Shown here: piece after piece, positions 28,251 to 37,818 of the stretch | Numbering within the stretch: position 1 is the stretch's first letter | How the letters are laid out: each line of letters opens with the position of its first letter | Source: Shewanella eurypsychrophilus | Lineage (GTDB): Bacteria; Pseudomonadota; Gammaproteobacteria; Enterobacterales; Shewanellaceae | Direction of reading: 5' to 3' | DNA length: 64,000 bases | Assembly: GCF_007004545.3 (NCBI RefSeq) | Contig: NZ_CP045503.2 | Span: 3,628,102 to 3,692,101, forward strand | Made by a program: the position numbers and the translations under genes | The notes under the pieces: model-generated | Told to the model about the DNA's origin: nothing | Seen by the model: the letters and a program-made list of their open reading frames with translations, nothing else | Databases searched by the model: none

Positions 28251-28994
28251 TTAAATTAACTCAGAAAAATCTTCCAGGGTCTTATGCCCTCTCTTCGTCA
28301 GAAATGAGAGCAAAGCCTCTGGGCTTCGATTTAATAGTCTATCAGCGGGAAATTCCGCTTCTTCTATGATCTCCAGCGCTTGTGAGAACTCGCCTAAACT
28401 GAAGGCGACATGAGAATCTGAGCCCATCACTAACAAGCCCCCTGCATCTCGAACGGCTTTTGCGATTGCGACACAGTTAGCCTCACTGCCTTTGCGGGAC
28501 ATCTTAAACGAGGAGTTATTGATTTCGAGTGCCACATGAGCACTGGCGGCAGCGACTGCCACAGCCTTGATATCGATAGGGTAAGCAGGATTTCCCGGGT
28601 GAGTAATGATATCCACATTACCACTCTCTATGGTGTTGATCAGTGCCTGAGTGTGGGTCTGTTTATCTGAAGGGGGGAAAACGGGTTCGTGAAAACCGGC
28701 CAACACTATGTCTAACTCTTGCAGGTAATCGCCAAAGTAGTCAATTTCTCCCGCAGTATTTTTAATATTCGCCTCGATGCCTCTTAAAATACCAACGCCA
28801 TCTATAATTCTAGGCAGCACTCTCAAATTGACAAAATGCCAGAAATGAGGGGCATCGGCCATATCTGGGCCATGATCGGTTATCGCAAATAACCGCAAGC
28901 CTTTCTCTTTCGCCACTGCAATGTAATCATGAACCGTACTATAAGCATGAGTAGAGGCGATGGTGTGGGCATGAGTGTCTACAAGGTATTTCAT
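28251..28994 (-). CDS. PHP-domain phosphatase, YcdX-like
   Basis: A 247-residue metal-dependent phosphoesterase. Metal-binding motifs are visible in order: [47 protein letters not shown] and GSDSHVAF, which is the full PHP set. The length and the [11 protein letters not shown] segment match the E. coli YcdX group, whose physiological substrate is not settled. It stands alone between two divergent or convergent units. Confidence 0.9.
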   Translation of the reverse strand: MKYLVDTHAHTIASTHAYSTVHDYIAVAKEKGLRLFAITDHGPDMADAPHFWHFVNLRVLPRIIDGVGILRGIEANIKNTAGEIDYFGDYLQELDIVLAGFHEPVFPPSDKQTHTQALINTIESGNVDIITHPGNPAYPIDIKAVAVAAASAHVALEINNSSFKMSRKGSEANCVAIAKAVRDAGGLLVMGSDSHVAFSLGEFSQALEIIEEAEFPADRLLNRSPEALLSFLTKRGHKTLEDFSELI

Positions 28995-29128
28995 AATGGC
29001 TCTTCTTGTACTTTACATTGAAAATATCAGTGTCCAAGATACTACGCCTTTACAATACCGATTGGTATAAGACCAATTCCGTTAAATTTAAAATCACTTA
29101 TTTAATGGAACAGGTATAAGCACTTAGC

Positions 29129-30676
29129 CTAATTTTCAGAAGCTGCGTCTTGCAAATCATCCCATCCCTGACGCTTTCGGTAAATCGTTGAAGCGCTGAT
29201 ATCTAGCATGGTGGCCGCTTTCGGCACATTACCATTACAATGCTCAATGGCAGCCTCGATCGTATGCTTCTCGGATAACCATAACGGAATAATGTCCTCA
29301 CCACTTTGACCTGCTAATGCTTTATGTGATTGATTTGATATCTGGCTTCCTTCGACCAACGAAGCAAATCCATCATAATTTCCAACGTTCACATTGCTAG
29401 TATGCTCTGGTGACTGATATCGATTAGCTTGTGCTGCTATATTGCTATCTGGTACACGGTTAATTGGACTGACAAGCTTAGCGCTTGGGCCTTTTTCCCC
29501 TTGTAGCTGAGACGGCAACATACTCATCTCAACGACAGTCGCTGCATTGAGCACCACTATTTGTCTGATAACATTTTGTAGTTGACGTACATTTCCCGGC
29601 CAATGATAATCCTGAAAAACCTTTTTAACATCACTACTGAAACTTTTAAACTGCTTACCTTCCTCGGCGTTATATTCTTTTAAGAATTTTTGGGCGAGTA
29701 ACAGCACATCTTTCCCTCGCACTCTTAAAGCCGGTAACTCAATGGGGATCACATGTAAACGATAAAAAAGATCCTCTCTAAATCTGCCAGCTTTAACCTC
29801 TTCCCATGGGAGTCGATTAGTCGCACTGATAAAACGCACATCCACTTTCTCTTCTTTTGTGCCGCCCACTCTCTGAAAAATTCCCGTCTGTATAAAGCGT
29901 AAAAATTTACTTTGCAGCTCGAGATCCATTTCGCAAACTTCATCAAGAAACAAGGTTCCACCATTGGCTCTTGTCGCAGCACCGTCTCTATTGGCTATCG
30001 CGCCAGTAAACGCCCCTTTGGTGTGACCAAAAATCTCACTTTCTATAAGATCTTTTGGAATGGATGCACAATTAAGTGCAATAAAGGGTTTGTCACGGCG
30101 CTGACCTGCATGATGGATTGCATGAGCACAGACCTCTTTCCCTGTACCGCTCTCTCCTACGATGAATGCTGATGCTTTACTGCTAGCAACACAGTCAATG
30201 GTCTTGTAGACCGTTTGCATCGCGAGAGACTCACCAATGAATCCCATGTAGTTTTCTTTAGGTAGACTTTTCTCATAGTTGGACACGAGATTGACAAGTT
30301 GGCGTTGCTTCAGCGCATTTCGTACTGTTATAGAGAGGCGCTTTGCATCGAAAGGTTTGATAATGAAGTCGAAAGCACCAGACTTCATCGATTCAACGGC
30401 AAGATCGATTGTGCCATGGGCGGTGATCATGATCACTGTCGTATCAGGATATTGAGACTGGGCTTTTTGTAAAATATCCATGCCTGACATGTCTGGGAGT
30501 TTAATATCCAAGACCAGAAGATCCGGTTGCCACTGTGCAAGCTCGCTGAGTGCATCCACTCCATGATTAACATGGGTGACCTTACCACCTTCTGTGCGCA
30601 AGTACTCTGTGTATAATGCCCCTAAAGACATGCTATCTTCGACAAGTAAAACGGTAAATGAGTGACTAATTTCCAT
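29129..30676 (-). CDS. sigma54-dependent response regulator, LuxO/SypG type
   Basis: The transcriptional activator of the polysaccharide locus by inference. It has 515 residues: receiver domain with D57 (LLVLDIKLPDMSG) and K107, AAA+ domain with Walker A at 174-181 (GESGTGKE) and the sigma54-contacting GAFTGA at 221-226, and a Fis-type helix-turn-helix at the C-terminus (EHCNGNVPKAATMLDISASTIYRKRQGW). That C-terminus is like those of Vibrio LuxO and SypG. Four TTGCA-N3-TGCAA boxes upstream of sigma54 promoters in this locus fit LuxO-type DNA recognition. The gene is last in a leftward operon, 136 bp after the hybrid kinase. Confidence 0.93.
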   Translation of the reverse strand: MEISHSFTVLLVEDSMSLGALYTEYLRTEGGKVTHVNHGVDALSELAQWQPDLLVLDIKLPDMSGMDILQKAQSQYPDTTVIMITAHGTIDLAVESMKSGAFDFIIKPFDAKRLSITVRNALKQRQLVNLVSNYEKSLPKENYMGFIGESLAMQTVYKTIDCVASSKASAFIVGESGTGKEVCAHAIHHAGQRRDKPFIALNCASIPKDLIESEIFGHTKGAFTGAIANRDGAATRANGGTLFLDEVCEMDLELQSKFLRFIQTGIFQRVGGTKEEKVDVRFISATNRLPWEEVKAGRFREDLFYRLHVIPIELPALRVRGKDVLLLAQKFLKEYNAEEGKQFKSFSSDVKKVFQDYHWPGNVRQLQNVIRQIVVLNAATVVEMSMLPSQLQGEKGPSAKLVSPINRVPDSNIAAQANRYQSPEHTSNVNVGNYDGFASLVEGSQISNQSHKALAGQSGEDIIPLWLSEKHTIEAAIEHCNGNVPKAATMLDISASTIYRKRQGWDDLQDAASEN

Positions 30677-30812
30677 ATATTCCTTTACCTTAATATTCTT
30701 TTACCTTAGTTGCATGACACTAGTTGAATGGCACTATTTTCAACATGATAAGTGCAATGTCAGCAGTCTAGAGGCTAATCATAGATGAACAGCGTTAACC
30801 TGACCGACAATA

Positions 30813-33800
30813 TCAAGCCGCGAACCGTTTGCTAAACGCTTTGATTGTTTGCTCTCCAACCTCTTTGACTTCAGCTAAATATGATTCAACTTCTTTCAAA
30901 TCTTTTTCACGTGCGCTATTTTCAAGACACTTGGCCACTTCATAAAGGGCTTGAGCACCAAAACTCCCCGAACTGCTTTTTAACGTATGAGCTTGATCAT
31001 CGATTTCATCAAAATTCATAGACAAAGTTAATGACTCAAGTGTGGCTAATCGCTCACGAGTCTCTTGAAGATAGACCTTAAACATCCCCTCCAAAGATTC
31101 CTGTCCAAGTGCTTCATAGAGTTCTGAAAGCACTAATTCATCAAATATTTTTTCGATAGATATGACTTTTATTTCGACAACTTTCGAATCTTCTATTTTA
31201 GCATTCATAACATCATCTATTGTAGGCTGTTGATTCAAGCTTAATTCCTGAGCACTTTCTTCACAACTTTCTTCACAACTTTTCTCCACATTTTTTCCAC
31301 TATGAAGTCGATAAATATTGGGTTCTTCTATTACCTTCATCTCAGGAAGCCACTTATTAATGGCCTTAACAAGTTCAACTTGATTAACGGGTTTAGCCAC
31401 AAAGTCTTTCATCCCAGCGTTAAGGCACGACTCTACGTCTTCTTTTTGTACATTGGCCGTCATGGCAAGAATGATAGTGTCGGGCCGGCTTAATAAAATT
31501 TCTTTGGTTGCTTCGACACCATCCATCTCTGGCATACGCATATCCATCAATATCAAACCATAACTGTTTTCGGCTGACATGATCACAGCTTCCCTGCCAT
31601 TATGCGCATATTCAACTTCAAAACCTGATTTTGCGAGCATGGCTCCAGCAATCACCCGATTAGATGGGCTATCTTCAGCGAGTAATAAGCGTTTATTTCT
31701 TGCCGTTAATTCCGGTAATACAGTCTCAACGTCTCCAATTTCATATTCACAAGGGCTCTCGCCACTGAGCAGGCCTAACATCATCTCCCGGCTCAAAGGT
31801 TTATTGATCACTTGCTCCAGACCAATATCGGCGAGCACACCTGGCATGTCAGGATTCAATCCTGACATCAGTGCAGCGACCATGCCCTCATCAAAAATAA
31901 AATCCCGTTTTAACTGGTTGACTAACTTTACGTTCAAATCTGACATGCAGCTATCATCAAACAGGATCAGATTAAAGCGACCTCTTACCTCTTCTAGCTT
32001 TAAGATGTCCGATACTTTGCCCACATTGATTGTATTGACACCATACTGGCTATATTGCTTTCTCACTAAGTGTGAAAATGTCTTATCCGGATGAACCAGT
32101 AGCACTCTAGCATGGGCGGGAATATGATTAAGATGGTTAGCCGTTTGTTCTACTAACTGCAAACGCACATCAAACCTAAAGCAACTCCCATGGCCGAGGC
32201 GACTACTGAGCTCTATCTTTCCTCCCATCATAGTGATCAACTCAGAACTGATGGCTAAACCGAGTCCAGTGCCTTTATAGATAGTATTGTGTTCATCATG
32301 AACTTGACTGAACTCCTTAAACAGCTTCTTTTGAGCCGGTAGGCTAATCCCAATCCCTTCATCGGTGACAGCACAAAATAGTTGCACCTCCTGATGATGA
32401 CTATCTGGGATCCACATCTCTACAGACACACAGCCACCACTTGAAAACTTAATCGCATTATCGACTAAGTTATGTATCACCTGACGTAATCTTTGAGCAT
32501 CACCTTTAACTAAGTCGGGTACATTTCGATTAATAAACGTCGCCAGATTAACTCCCTTTTCATGGGCTTTTGGCGCTAAGATTTGCATGACCTGAGCCAC
32601 CATTTTGGCAGGAGAGAAACTCATGTTTTCAAGTACCATTTGACCCGCTTCAATTTTAGAGAAATCCAAAATATCATTAATGGTACTTAACAGAGCTGTG
32701 CCAGCTTCCTTGGCGGTGTGCGCGTATATCCGCTGATCTTTATTCAATTTTGAATCTAGCATCAATTCCACTCCCCCAAGCACAGCATTTAGTGGAGAAC
32801 GAATTTCATGACTCATGGTTGCAAGAAATCTTGATTTGGCTTTACTGCCCAATTCAGCTTGCTCTTTTGCTTGTTTTAATTGCGTTTCATACTGTAGCCG
32901 CTCGGATACATCGTGTATAAAGGCGGTCAACAAGATCTCGTCTCCGAGCTGCACTGGGATCAACTTCATCTCTACAGGGAAGTTTGAACCATCTGCTCTC
33001 ATAGACATCAGTTCAATACTCTTCCTGATAGCCGGGCCACTACCAGTTTGTCTGAACGTTTCTAACCCTTCCTTGAAAGCCTTTCTTTCGATATCGACAA
33101 ATATGAGATCCTCTAAGATTTCACCCAATGCCGCTTCCCTTGAATGGCCAAACAACAAACTGGCAGCGTCGTTAAACTCTTGAATTCTACCGGTTATATC
33201 TATGGTTATTAATGCGTCTTGACTCGCTTCCAGAGTAGCCAACAAAATTGACTCGGTGCGTTTAGCATCAGCCTCTTTACGTTTGACATCACTTAAGTCT
33301 TTCACTAAGCCAAGTAGCATTATTTGACCTTCTATCGACATCTTAGAAACTGATAACTCTATTGGAAATAGCTTACCGCTCTTATGTTGGGCCACTAACT
33401 CTTTACCTCGCCCTTGAGCCACATCTTTCTTTGAGTTAACAAATCCCAGCAGAAAGTCACTCTGCATATGACGCTCATGACTAGGCATAAAAATAGCCAC
33501 ATTTTTCCCAATTAACTCATCGTTGTCATAACCGAACAGCTGGCCAACCGCAGGGTTGACTTGAACAATGATCCCCTTGGTATTAATGATAATAAAACCA
33601 TCCACTGCCGCTTCTAAAATGGTACTCAGTCGAGTATTGGCACTCTCTAGCTCATTGGTATTCATTTCTATTTTTTCAATCATTTGATTAAAAGCCCGGG
33701 TCGTCTGGCCAATTTCATCATTACTGTTAACAGGGATCTGAATGCCAGTCTCACCGTTAAGAATTCGTTTCGACGCTCGCTTTAACTGGCTTAAATTTTT

Positions 33801-34382
33801 GGTTAGATAGCTGCCTAATAACCATGAAAACAGGGCAACCAAAACCATCTCGAGTCCGGCAATTGATGTAAACCGTTTTGTGGCGCTAGCAAGGAATTGA
33901 TCAAATTCACTCACACTTATGCCAAGTTCAACTCGGCCAAAGGTGTAGCCAGACTCGACGATGTTAGCCGTCACATCTAGCACGCCATCTTCTACGCCAA
34001 CGAAACTAGAGACAGCAGACGCCCCGCTTCCTTGCAAAACAAACTGATCAGTATTTTCATTAAGGTTCCTTGGGTCTTGGGCATTTTTAAGCCCAGGCTC
34101 TCCCGCTCTAACTAACAGATCGCTCCTATCATAAATCTCCACATACAACACCTGAGTGTTGTCGAGCAATTCACTCGACAACTCTTGTAGAGTGGATACA
34201 TCTGTACTTATTACCGCATCTTTCGCGGCAGCGGCAAAAAGCGTGACCACAGAACGCGCACGTTTCTCTATCTCGGCCTGATTAGAGCTTTTCAGGTAGT
34301 CAACACTGGTATACACCAATAGCATTAACAGCACCCCTTCGATTAAAGCGATGCCCAATACCGTTTTTAATCTAAACGTCAT
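30813..34382 (-). CDS. hybrid sensor histidine kinase with PAS, receiver and HPt domains
   Basis: A 1189-residue inner-membrane kinase. Order: helix 1 (about 7-25), periplasmic sensor, helix 2 (about 175-195), HAMP, two or three PAS domains (about 250-500), HisKA with H525 (MSHEIRSPLN), HATPase, a degenerate receiver (LLVHPDKTF in place of the acidic pair), an intact receiver with D947 (LILMDMRMPEMDG), and HPt with H1132 (AHTLKSSSGSFG). This His-Asp-His series can pass phosphate to the D57 receiver of the neighbouring activator. The layout is comparable to RscS/SypF of the Vibrio syp system. It starts 18 bp after the PhnD-like gene, suggesting that protein is its ligand-binding partner. Confidence 0.93.
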   Translation of the reverse strand: MTFRLKTVLGIALIEGVLLMLLVYTSVDYLKSSNQAEIEKRARSVVTLFAAAAKDAVISTDVSTLQELSSELLDNTQVLYVEIYDRSDLLVRAGEPGLKNAQDPRNLNENTDQFVLQGSGASAVSSFVGVEDGVLDVTANIVESGYTFGRVELGISVSEFDQFLASATKRFTSIAGLEMVLVALFSWLLGSYLTKNLSQLKRASKRILNGETGIQIPVNSNDEIGQTTRAFNQMIEKIEMNTNELESANTRLSTILEAAVDGFIIINTKGIIVQVNPAVGQLFGYDNDELIGKNVAIFMPSHERHMQSDFLLGFVNSKKDVAQGRGKELVAQHKSGKLFPIELSVSKMSIEGQIMLLGLVKDLSDVKRKEADAKRTESILLATLEASQDALITIDITGRIQEFNDAASLLFGHSREAALGEILEDLIFVDIERKAFKEGLETFRQTGSGPAIRKSIELMSMRADGSNFPVEMKLIPVQLGDEILLTAFIHDVSERLQYETQLKQAKEQAELGSKAKSRFLATMSHEIRSPLNAVLGGVELMLDSKLNKDQRIYAHTAKEAGTALLSTINDILDFSKIEAGQMVLENMSFSPAKMVAQVMQILAPKAHEKGVNLATFINRNVPDLVKGDAQRLRQVIHNLVDNAIKFSSGGCVSVEMWIPDSHHQEVQLFCAVTDEGIGISLPAQKKLFKEFSQVHDEHNTIYKGTGLGLAISSELITMMGGKIELSSRLGHGSCFRFDVRLQLVEQTANHLNHIPAHARVLLVHPDKTFSHLVRKQYSQYGVNTINVGKVSDILKLEEVRGRFNLILFDDSCMSDLNVKLVNQLKRDFIFDEGMVAALMSGLNPDMPGVLADIGLEQVINKPLSREMMLGLLSGESPCEYEIGDVETVLPELTARNKRLLLAEDSPSNRVIAGAMLAKSGFEVEYAHNGREAVIMSAENSYGLILMDMRMPEMDGVEATKEILLSRPDTIILAMTANVQKEDVESCLNAGMKDFVAKPVNQVELVKAINKWLPEMKVIEEPNIYRLHSGKNVEKSCEESCEESAQELSLNQQPTIDDVMNAKIEDSKVVEIKVISIEKIFDELVLSELYEALGQESLEGMFKVYLQETRERLATLESLTLSMNFDEIDDQAHTLKSSSGSFGAQALYEVAKCLENSAREKDLKEVESYLAEVKEVGEQTIKAFSKRFAA

Positions 34383-34400
34383 CAGAAAACTCCCAAATGC

Positions 34401-35279
34401 CTATTCATTTATCGTCTCAAGAGGTTTAGCAAAATTCCCTAACCCAAGCGCCCTCACATCATCCCAGTCACTATTTTCTGCCACTTCAAAAGGCTTAAAC
34501 CCAAGGCTATCGAGTAAAGCTAACCCATCTTCTGTTGAGGATAGGTGGGAAAATTTATCGACCAGCTCACTAATGATACTGGCTTCGACTCTTGGGTTAG
34601 TGGCTATAGCATGAGGCGTATAACCCGGCGTTTCCCAGAGCACTTTTAATTGACTCGTCACCTTGCTATCCATGGTTTTAAAGGTGCGTTTCACTCCACC
34701 ACCAGCTGTGACTAACCCTTGCACTACTGCCAGATACACAGAGTCGTGAGAACCCACATACTTGATTTGATTCGTTAACCCCTTTATTCGCAAATTAGCC
34801 CTAGGCAGTACGCTCGCCGCAAATGCGGCAGGAGCAGGAAATGCCATCGTCGCCCCCTGTAACTGTTCAAGAGAATCGATATGAGAATCTTTTCTAACAA
34901 CGATGATCCCCTGTAATTTTTTGTTTTTCTCTCTCACAAGCGCCTGGTAGCCAGGTGTTTCATTAAACACGGTGAAATGATAGGGGTTCATATAAGCAAT
35001 ATCATATTCGCCATTTGTGAGTCGTTTTTCAAAAGTGGGAATATCGGGAGCAGTCGCAAAACGCAATTGAAAATTTGCATTTTGCGACAATGCGGCAAGC
35101 AGTGGTGACCATTTTCTTGCAAGCGTGCTCGCAGCTTGTTGCGGTACGACACCAAAAGAAAGTACAACAGGTTCAATCATACCCTCTTTAATTTCAGTGG
35201 TTTGATTGGAAGAAACACCCTGACTAAACGAAATTAAAACAAGCCATAGAGAAAAAAGTAACCATGGTGAAATTTTCAT
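34401..35279 (-). CDS. PhnD-like periplasmic substrate-binding protein
   Basis: A 292-residue periplasmic binding protein from the ATG at 35279, which has AAGGA upstream; a longer frame to 35321 would overlap the sigma54 promoter. Signal sequence MKISPWLLFSLWLVLISFSQ. The body shows PhnD/SsuA-like motifs: LSFGVVPQQAASTLARKWSPLLAALS, YDIAYMNPYHF, IIVVRKDSHIDSLEQLQGATMAFPAP and VYLAVVQGLVTAGGGV. No ABC permease or ATPase is nearby. Being the first gene of an operon with a sensor kinase, it probably presents a small ligand to that kinase. The ligand is unknown. Confidence 0.85.
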   Translation of the reverse strand: MKISPWLLFSLWLVLISFSQGVSSNQTTEIKEGMIEPVVLSFGVVPQQAASTLARKWSPLLAALSQNANFQLRFATAPDIPTFEKRLTNGEYDIAYMNPYHFTVFNETPGYQALVREKNKKLQGIIVVRKDSHIDSLEQLQGATMAFPAPAAFAASVLPRANLRIKGLTNQIKYVGSHDSVYLAVVQGLVTAGGGVKRTFKTMDSKVTSQLKVLWETPGYTPHAIATNPRVEASIISELVDKFSHLSSTEDGLALLDSLGFKPFEVAENSDWDDVRALGLGNFAKPLETINE

Positions 35280-35316
35280 TTTGCACATCCTTACCTGGAA
35301 TGAATATAGGTACTGG

Positions 35317-35332
35317 AGCAAAGCTTATGCCA
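35317..35332 (-). promoter_or_regulatory. sigma54 promoter for sensory operon
   Basis: On the minus strand TGGCATAAGCTTTGCT has GG-N10-GC and near-consensus -24/-12 elements. Predicted initiation near 35306 leaves a short leader before the AAGGA site and ATG at 35279. Confidence 0.75.
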
Positions 35333-35439
35333 AATACGAGCGAGTCGATTTCTAATACAAAATACAGAGATAAAACAAAGCGTCTCCAGATCCGCTTTAC
35401 ACAAGAAAACACCCTCTTACTTCAATATGGATGACGCAT

Positions 35440-35452
35440 TTGCATTTTGCAA
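35440..35452. promoter_or_regulatory. LuxO-type activator box 1
   Basis: TTGCATTTTGCAA is a full match to TTGCA-W3-TGCAA, the box described for Vibrio LuxO. It lies 97 bp before the rightward and 108 bp before the leftward sigma54 promoter. Confidence 0.75.
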
Positions 35453-35548
35453 TTAAAACCCAACCTCTTTGAGAATATCCAAAAAATTCTCAATCGAGTC
35501 AAACTGTTCTTCAATGTTAACAACTGCATACAGTCCTCATTCCATCTA

Positions 35549-35564
35549 TGGCACAAAGTTTGCT
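35549..35564 (+). promoter_or_regulatory. sigma54 promoter for REC-PP2C gene
   Basis: TGGCACAAAGTTTGCT, GG-N10-GC, a near-perfect match to TGGCAC-N5-TTGCW. Predicted initiation is near 35575, 20 bp before the start codon. Confidence 0.85.
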
Positions 35565-35594
35565 TTTTATTTGCTATCACAACGATGAACGATC

Positions 35595-36911
35595 ATGAGT
35601 TTACCTATGACTGCAGATACTTCAGCAACAATCGCTTCCGATTCATTTAAGCGTCAATTAAAAACACTATCAGTATTACTCGTTGAAGATACTCAAAGTG
35701 AACGCCTCTTTATTGTTAACCTATTACAAAGCATAGGCGTCAAAGTTTTTAGCTGCGCCAATGGTGAAGAAGCGATAGCTATGTACCAAGAGCTGCGACC
35801 AAATATCGTTATCAGTGATTGGCGTATGCCTGGGATCACGGGACCACAGCTTTGCCAAAAACTTAAACAGCTTACTAACCCCCCTTACATCATACTGTTG
35901 ACAGCCAACAATCTGGCTAAGCATATGATTGAAGGCATTGAGTCTGGTGCCGATGACTTCCTCACTAAACCATTCAATCCCAGTATCTTAAAAGTAAGAC
36001 TCTTAGCTGCAGCTCGTATCGTAAAGATGCAGCAACATTTAACCGATAAAAATATTGAGTTAAATGATGCATTGATAAAAGAGCAGGCATACTTATCGCA
36101 AATTCAGCAAGATTTAGACAGTGCAGCAAGGTTACAGGGCTCTTTACTGCCAACATCGAGTAGCTTAATTAACCAATGGAACCTAGCCACCCGGTTCCAA
36201 CCAGCACAGGAGTTAGCTGGCGATATTTTTCAGTGCTTTCACATCGACGACTCTCATCTGGGCTTTTACCTGCTTGATGTCACAGGTCATGGGATAGCAG
36301 CCTCAATGCAAAGTTTTACACTGGCGCAAAGGCTAAGCAGTAAAACCTGCAACTGGGACAGTTTAGACCCTGCACTCATTGTCACTGAGCTCAATGCTGA
36401 TTTTGAGGATCCTGAAAATGCAGGCCGATTCGCAACATTAATATTAGGTATTGCCAATACCAATAGCGGCCAGGTGAGACTCACCATTGCCGGACATCCA
36501 CAGCCAATACTATTAGATAAAGACAGAGCGTCGATGATGAATATAGACGCCGGCTTGCCACTGGGTATCGACGACACATTTCAATATGAGTACAGCTCCT
36601 TCTTTCTGGATAATGACCAGCACTTAATCTTGTATTCAGATGGTGTCTATGAGTGCCAGCATCCAACCTTCGGAGAGTTCGGCCAAGAGAGGCTGCTCAA
36701 AGCCTGTTCGGATGCACGTCAATTATCCCCAGAATCACTTTTACACCACTTAAGCCATTCCCTTGAGCTATGGCAGCAAAAATCCCCTCAGGACGATATC
36801 TCTATGATGATAATCTCCACCTCAAAGTTGCAAGGTTCGAGCAGTGATTTTGTCAATTATCGCGCTGAATTTCCTGTGACCATGAGCCAGAAGTCGGCCG
36901 CACATGCATAA
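35595..36911 (+). CDS. response regulator with PP2C (SpoIIE-type) phosphatase domain
   Basis: A 438-residue regulator. The receiver domain has D75 (IVISDWRMPGITG) and K125. After a linker (about 140-180) comes a SpoIIE-like PP2C domain with ELAGDIFQCF, LLDVTGHGIAAS, YSDGVYE and PQDDISMMII, which carry the metal ligands. The expected job is phosphorylation-controlled dephosphorylation of a STAS protein, here probably the product of the gene at 37819. In Vibrio fischeri SypE a single protein combines an RsbW kinase, a receiver and PP2C. Here the kinase is a separate gene downstream. It is transcribed from its own sigma54 promoter. Confidence 0.92.
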   Translation: MSLPMTADTSATIASDSFKRQLKTLSVLLVEDTQSERLFIVNLLQSIGVKVFSCANGEEAIAMYQELRPNIVISDWRMPGITGPQLCQKLKQLTNPPYIILLTANNLAKHMIEGIESGADDFLTKPFNPSILKVRLLAAARIVKMQQHLTDKNIELNDALIKEQAYLSQIQQDLDSAARLQGSLLPTSSSLINQWNLATRFQPAQELAGDIFQCFHIDDSHLGFYLLDVTGHGIAASMQSFTLAQRLSSKTCNWDSLDPALIVTELNADFEDPENAGRFATLILGIANTNSGQVRLTIAGHPQPILLDKDRASMMNIDAGLPLGIDDTFQYEYSSFFLDNDQHLILYSDGVYECQHPTFGEFGQERLLKACSDARQLSPESLLHHLSHSLELWQQKSPQDDISMMIISTSKLQGSSSDFVNYRAEFPVTMSQKSAAHA

Positions 36912-37022
36912 TACTGCCGAACGGATAAATACCATCAAACAGATAGCGCTAAGGGGCAAATAAAGCACATTACATCGATATCGGACATAAATAACACTTA
37001 GCCACAGCTAATTGGAGGAGTT

Positions 37023-37415
37023 ATGAATAGCATTCAATTGAATCTATCAGAAAAAATTTGGACCAGTAAAATGCTCTGCGCAGAACTTGAGAATTTTCTC
37101 CAGCATAATAGAGTACGGACACAACAAAGGTTTAAAGTCATCACCTGTATTCTGGAGGCACTATCGAATGTGCTCGAACATACTGACAGCCAGTTAGAAG
37201 AGGTTGTGGTGATCATTCATTGCAATCAAGATATCATCACGATCGACCTACTCGATAACTCTCCCTACACGGACATTGACGATCAAGTCAGCTGTCCATC
37301 TCCTCTCTCACTCTCAGGCAGGGGCTTATGGATCATTCAAAATTGGATGGACCAAATGAGATTTCAAGCATCTGTGGCTGGTACCCATCTAAGATTAAGC
37401 TTGTTAAGAAGTTAA
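37023..37415 (+). CDS. RsbW-like anti-sigma-factor-type serine kinase
   Basis: A 130-residue GHKL ATPase. The N-box EALSNVLEH (E45, N49, H53) and G2 box SGRGLWII are clear; the G1 box is the variant LLDNSPYTD. Such proteins phosphorylate STAS partners. The gene follows the REC-PP2C phosphatase by 111 bp and precedes the STAS gene, so the three probably form a partner switch. The ribosome site GGAGG directly precedes the ATG. No sigma factor gene is nearby, so control of a polysaccharide step, as in Syp, is more likely than control of a sigma factor. Confidence 0.85.
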   Translation: MNSIQLNLSEKIWTSKMLCAELENFLQHNRVRTQQRFKVITCILEALSNVLEHTDSQLEEVVVIIHCNQDIITIDLLDNSPYTDIDDQVSCPSPLSLSGRGLWIIQNWMDQMRFQASVAGTHLRLSLLRS

Positions 37416-37654
37416 AACACTCCTGAAAGGCGAGTTTTAGTGCATCTGATACAGCGTTAACGAGCTAGAGCCTAGTTTAACTATGCTCTTTCTTGCCTCT
37501 GAAGCGCTAAACTCTCGCTGAGCGATCACATCTTTATACTGATTGGTATTTATTAGCCCTTAAATCAACTCGCCCAACCAAGTGCTTCTCTACCACGGCA
37601 AGAATTAGCTATCGGCAGCGCTCCAAATGCACTCATCTCATCGTCATGTCATTT

Positions 37655-37667
37655 TTGCAATTTGCAT
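37655..37667. promoter_or_regulatory. LuxO-type activator box 2
   Basis: TTGCAATTTGCAT matches 12 of 13 positions of TTGCA-W3-TGCAA, 85 bp upstream of the sigma54 promoter. Confidence 0.65.
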
Positions 37668-37751
37668 CGCACACCTTTGAAAAGATGTTCGAATGTCACA
37701 CACCTAGCTCCAGAATAAATTAAAAACGTTAAATATCAATATCTTACCACT

Positions 37752-37767
37752 TGGCACGACTTGTGCA
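37752..37767 (+). promoter_or_regulatory. sigma54 promoter for STAS-export operon
   Basis: TGGCACGACTTGTGCA, GG-N10-GC with a perfect -24 TGGCACG. Predicted initiation is near 37778, before the AAGGAG ribosome site at 37807. Confidence 0.85.
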
Positions 37768-37818
37768 AAATCCTAACTATCAATCGTAAAAATGATCAAG
37801 ATAGCTAAGGAGCTACAT

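Larger units (their letters stand above)
35280..35594. other. divergent control region of the polysaccharide locus
   Basis: A 315-bp gap between the PhnD-like gene (left) and the REC-PP2C gene (right). It holds a sigma54 promoter facing each way and one LuxO-type box between them. Confidence 0.75.
37416..37818. other. 403-bp intergenic region before STAS gene
   Basis: The first 230 bp show nothing recognisable. The remainder contains a LuxO-type box at 37655 and a sigma54 promoter at 37752. Confidence 0.65.

Noticed and set aside
29063..29095. ACCGATTGGTATAAGACCAATTCCG as a specific operator
   Set aside because: Similar GATTGGTAT strings occur in several unrelated gaps (near 37540 and 59730), so it is more likely a background repeat motif.
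30788..30801. GG-N10-GC on the minus strand before the LuxO-type regulator gene
   Set aside because: The -24 element (CGGTCA) is far from TGGCAC, and no LuxO-type box lies upstream.
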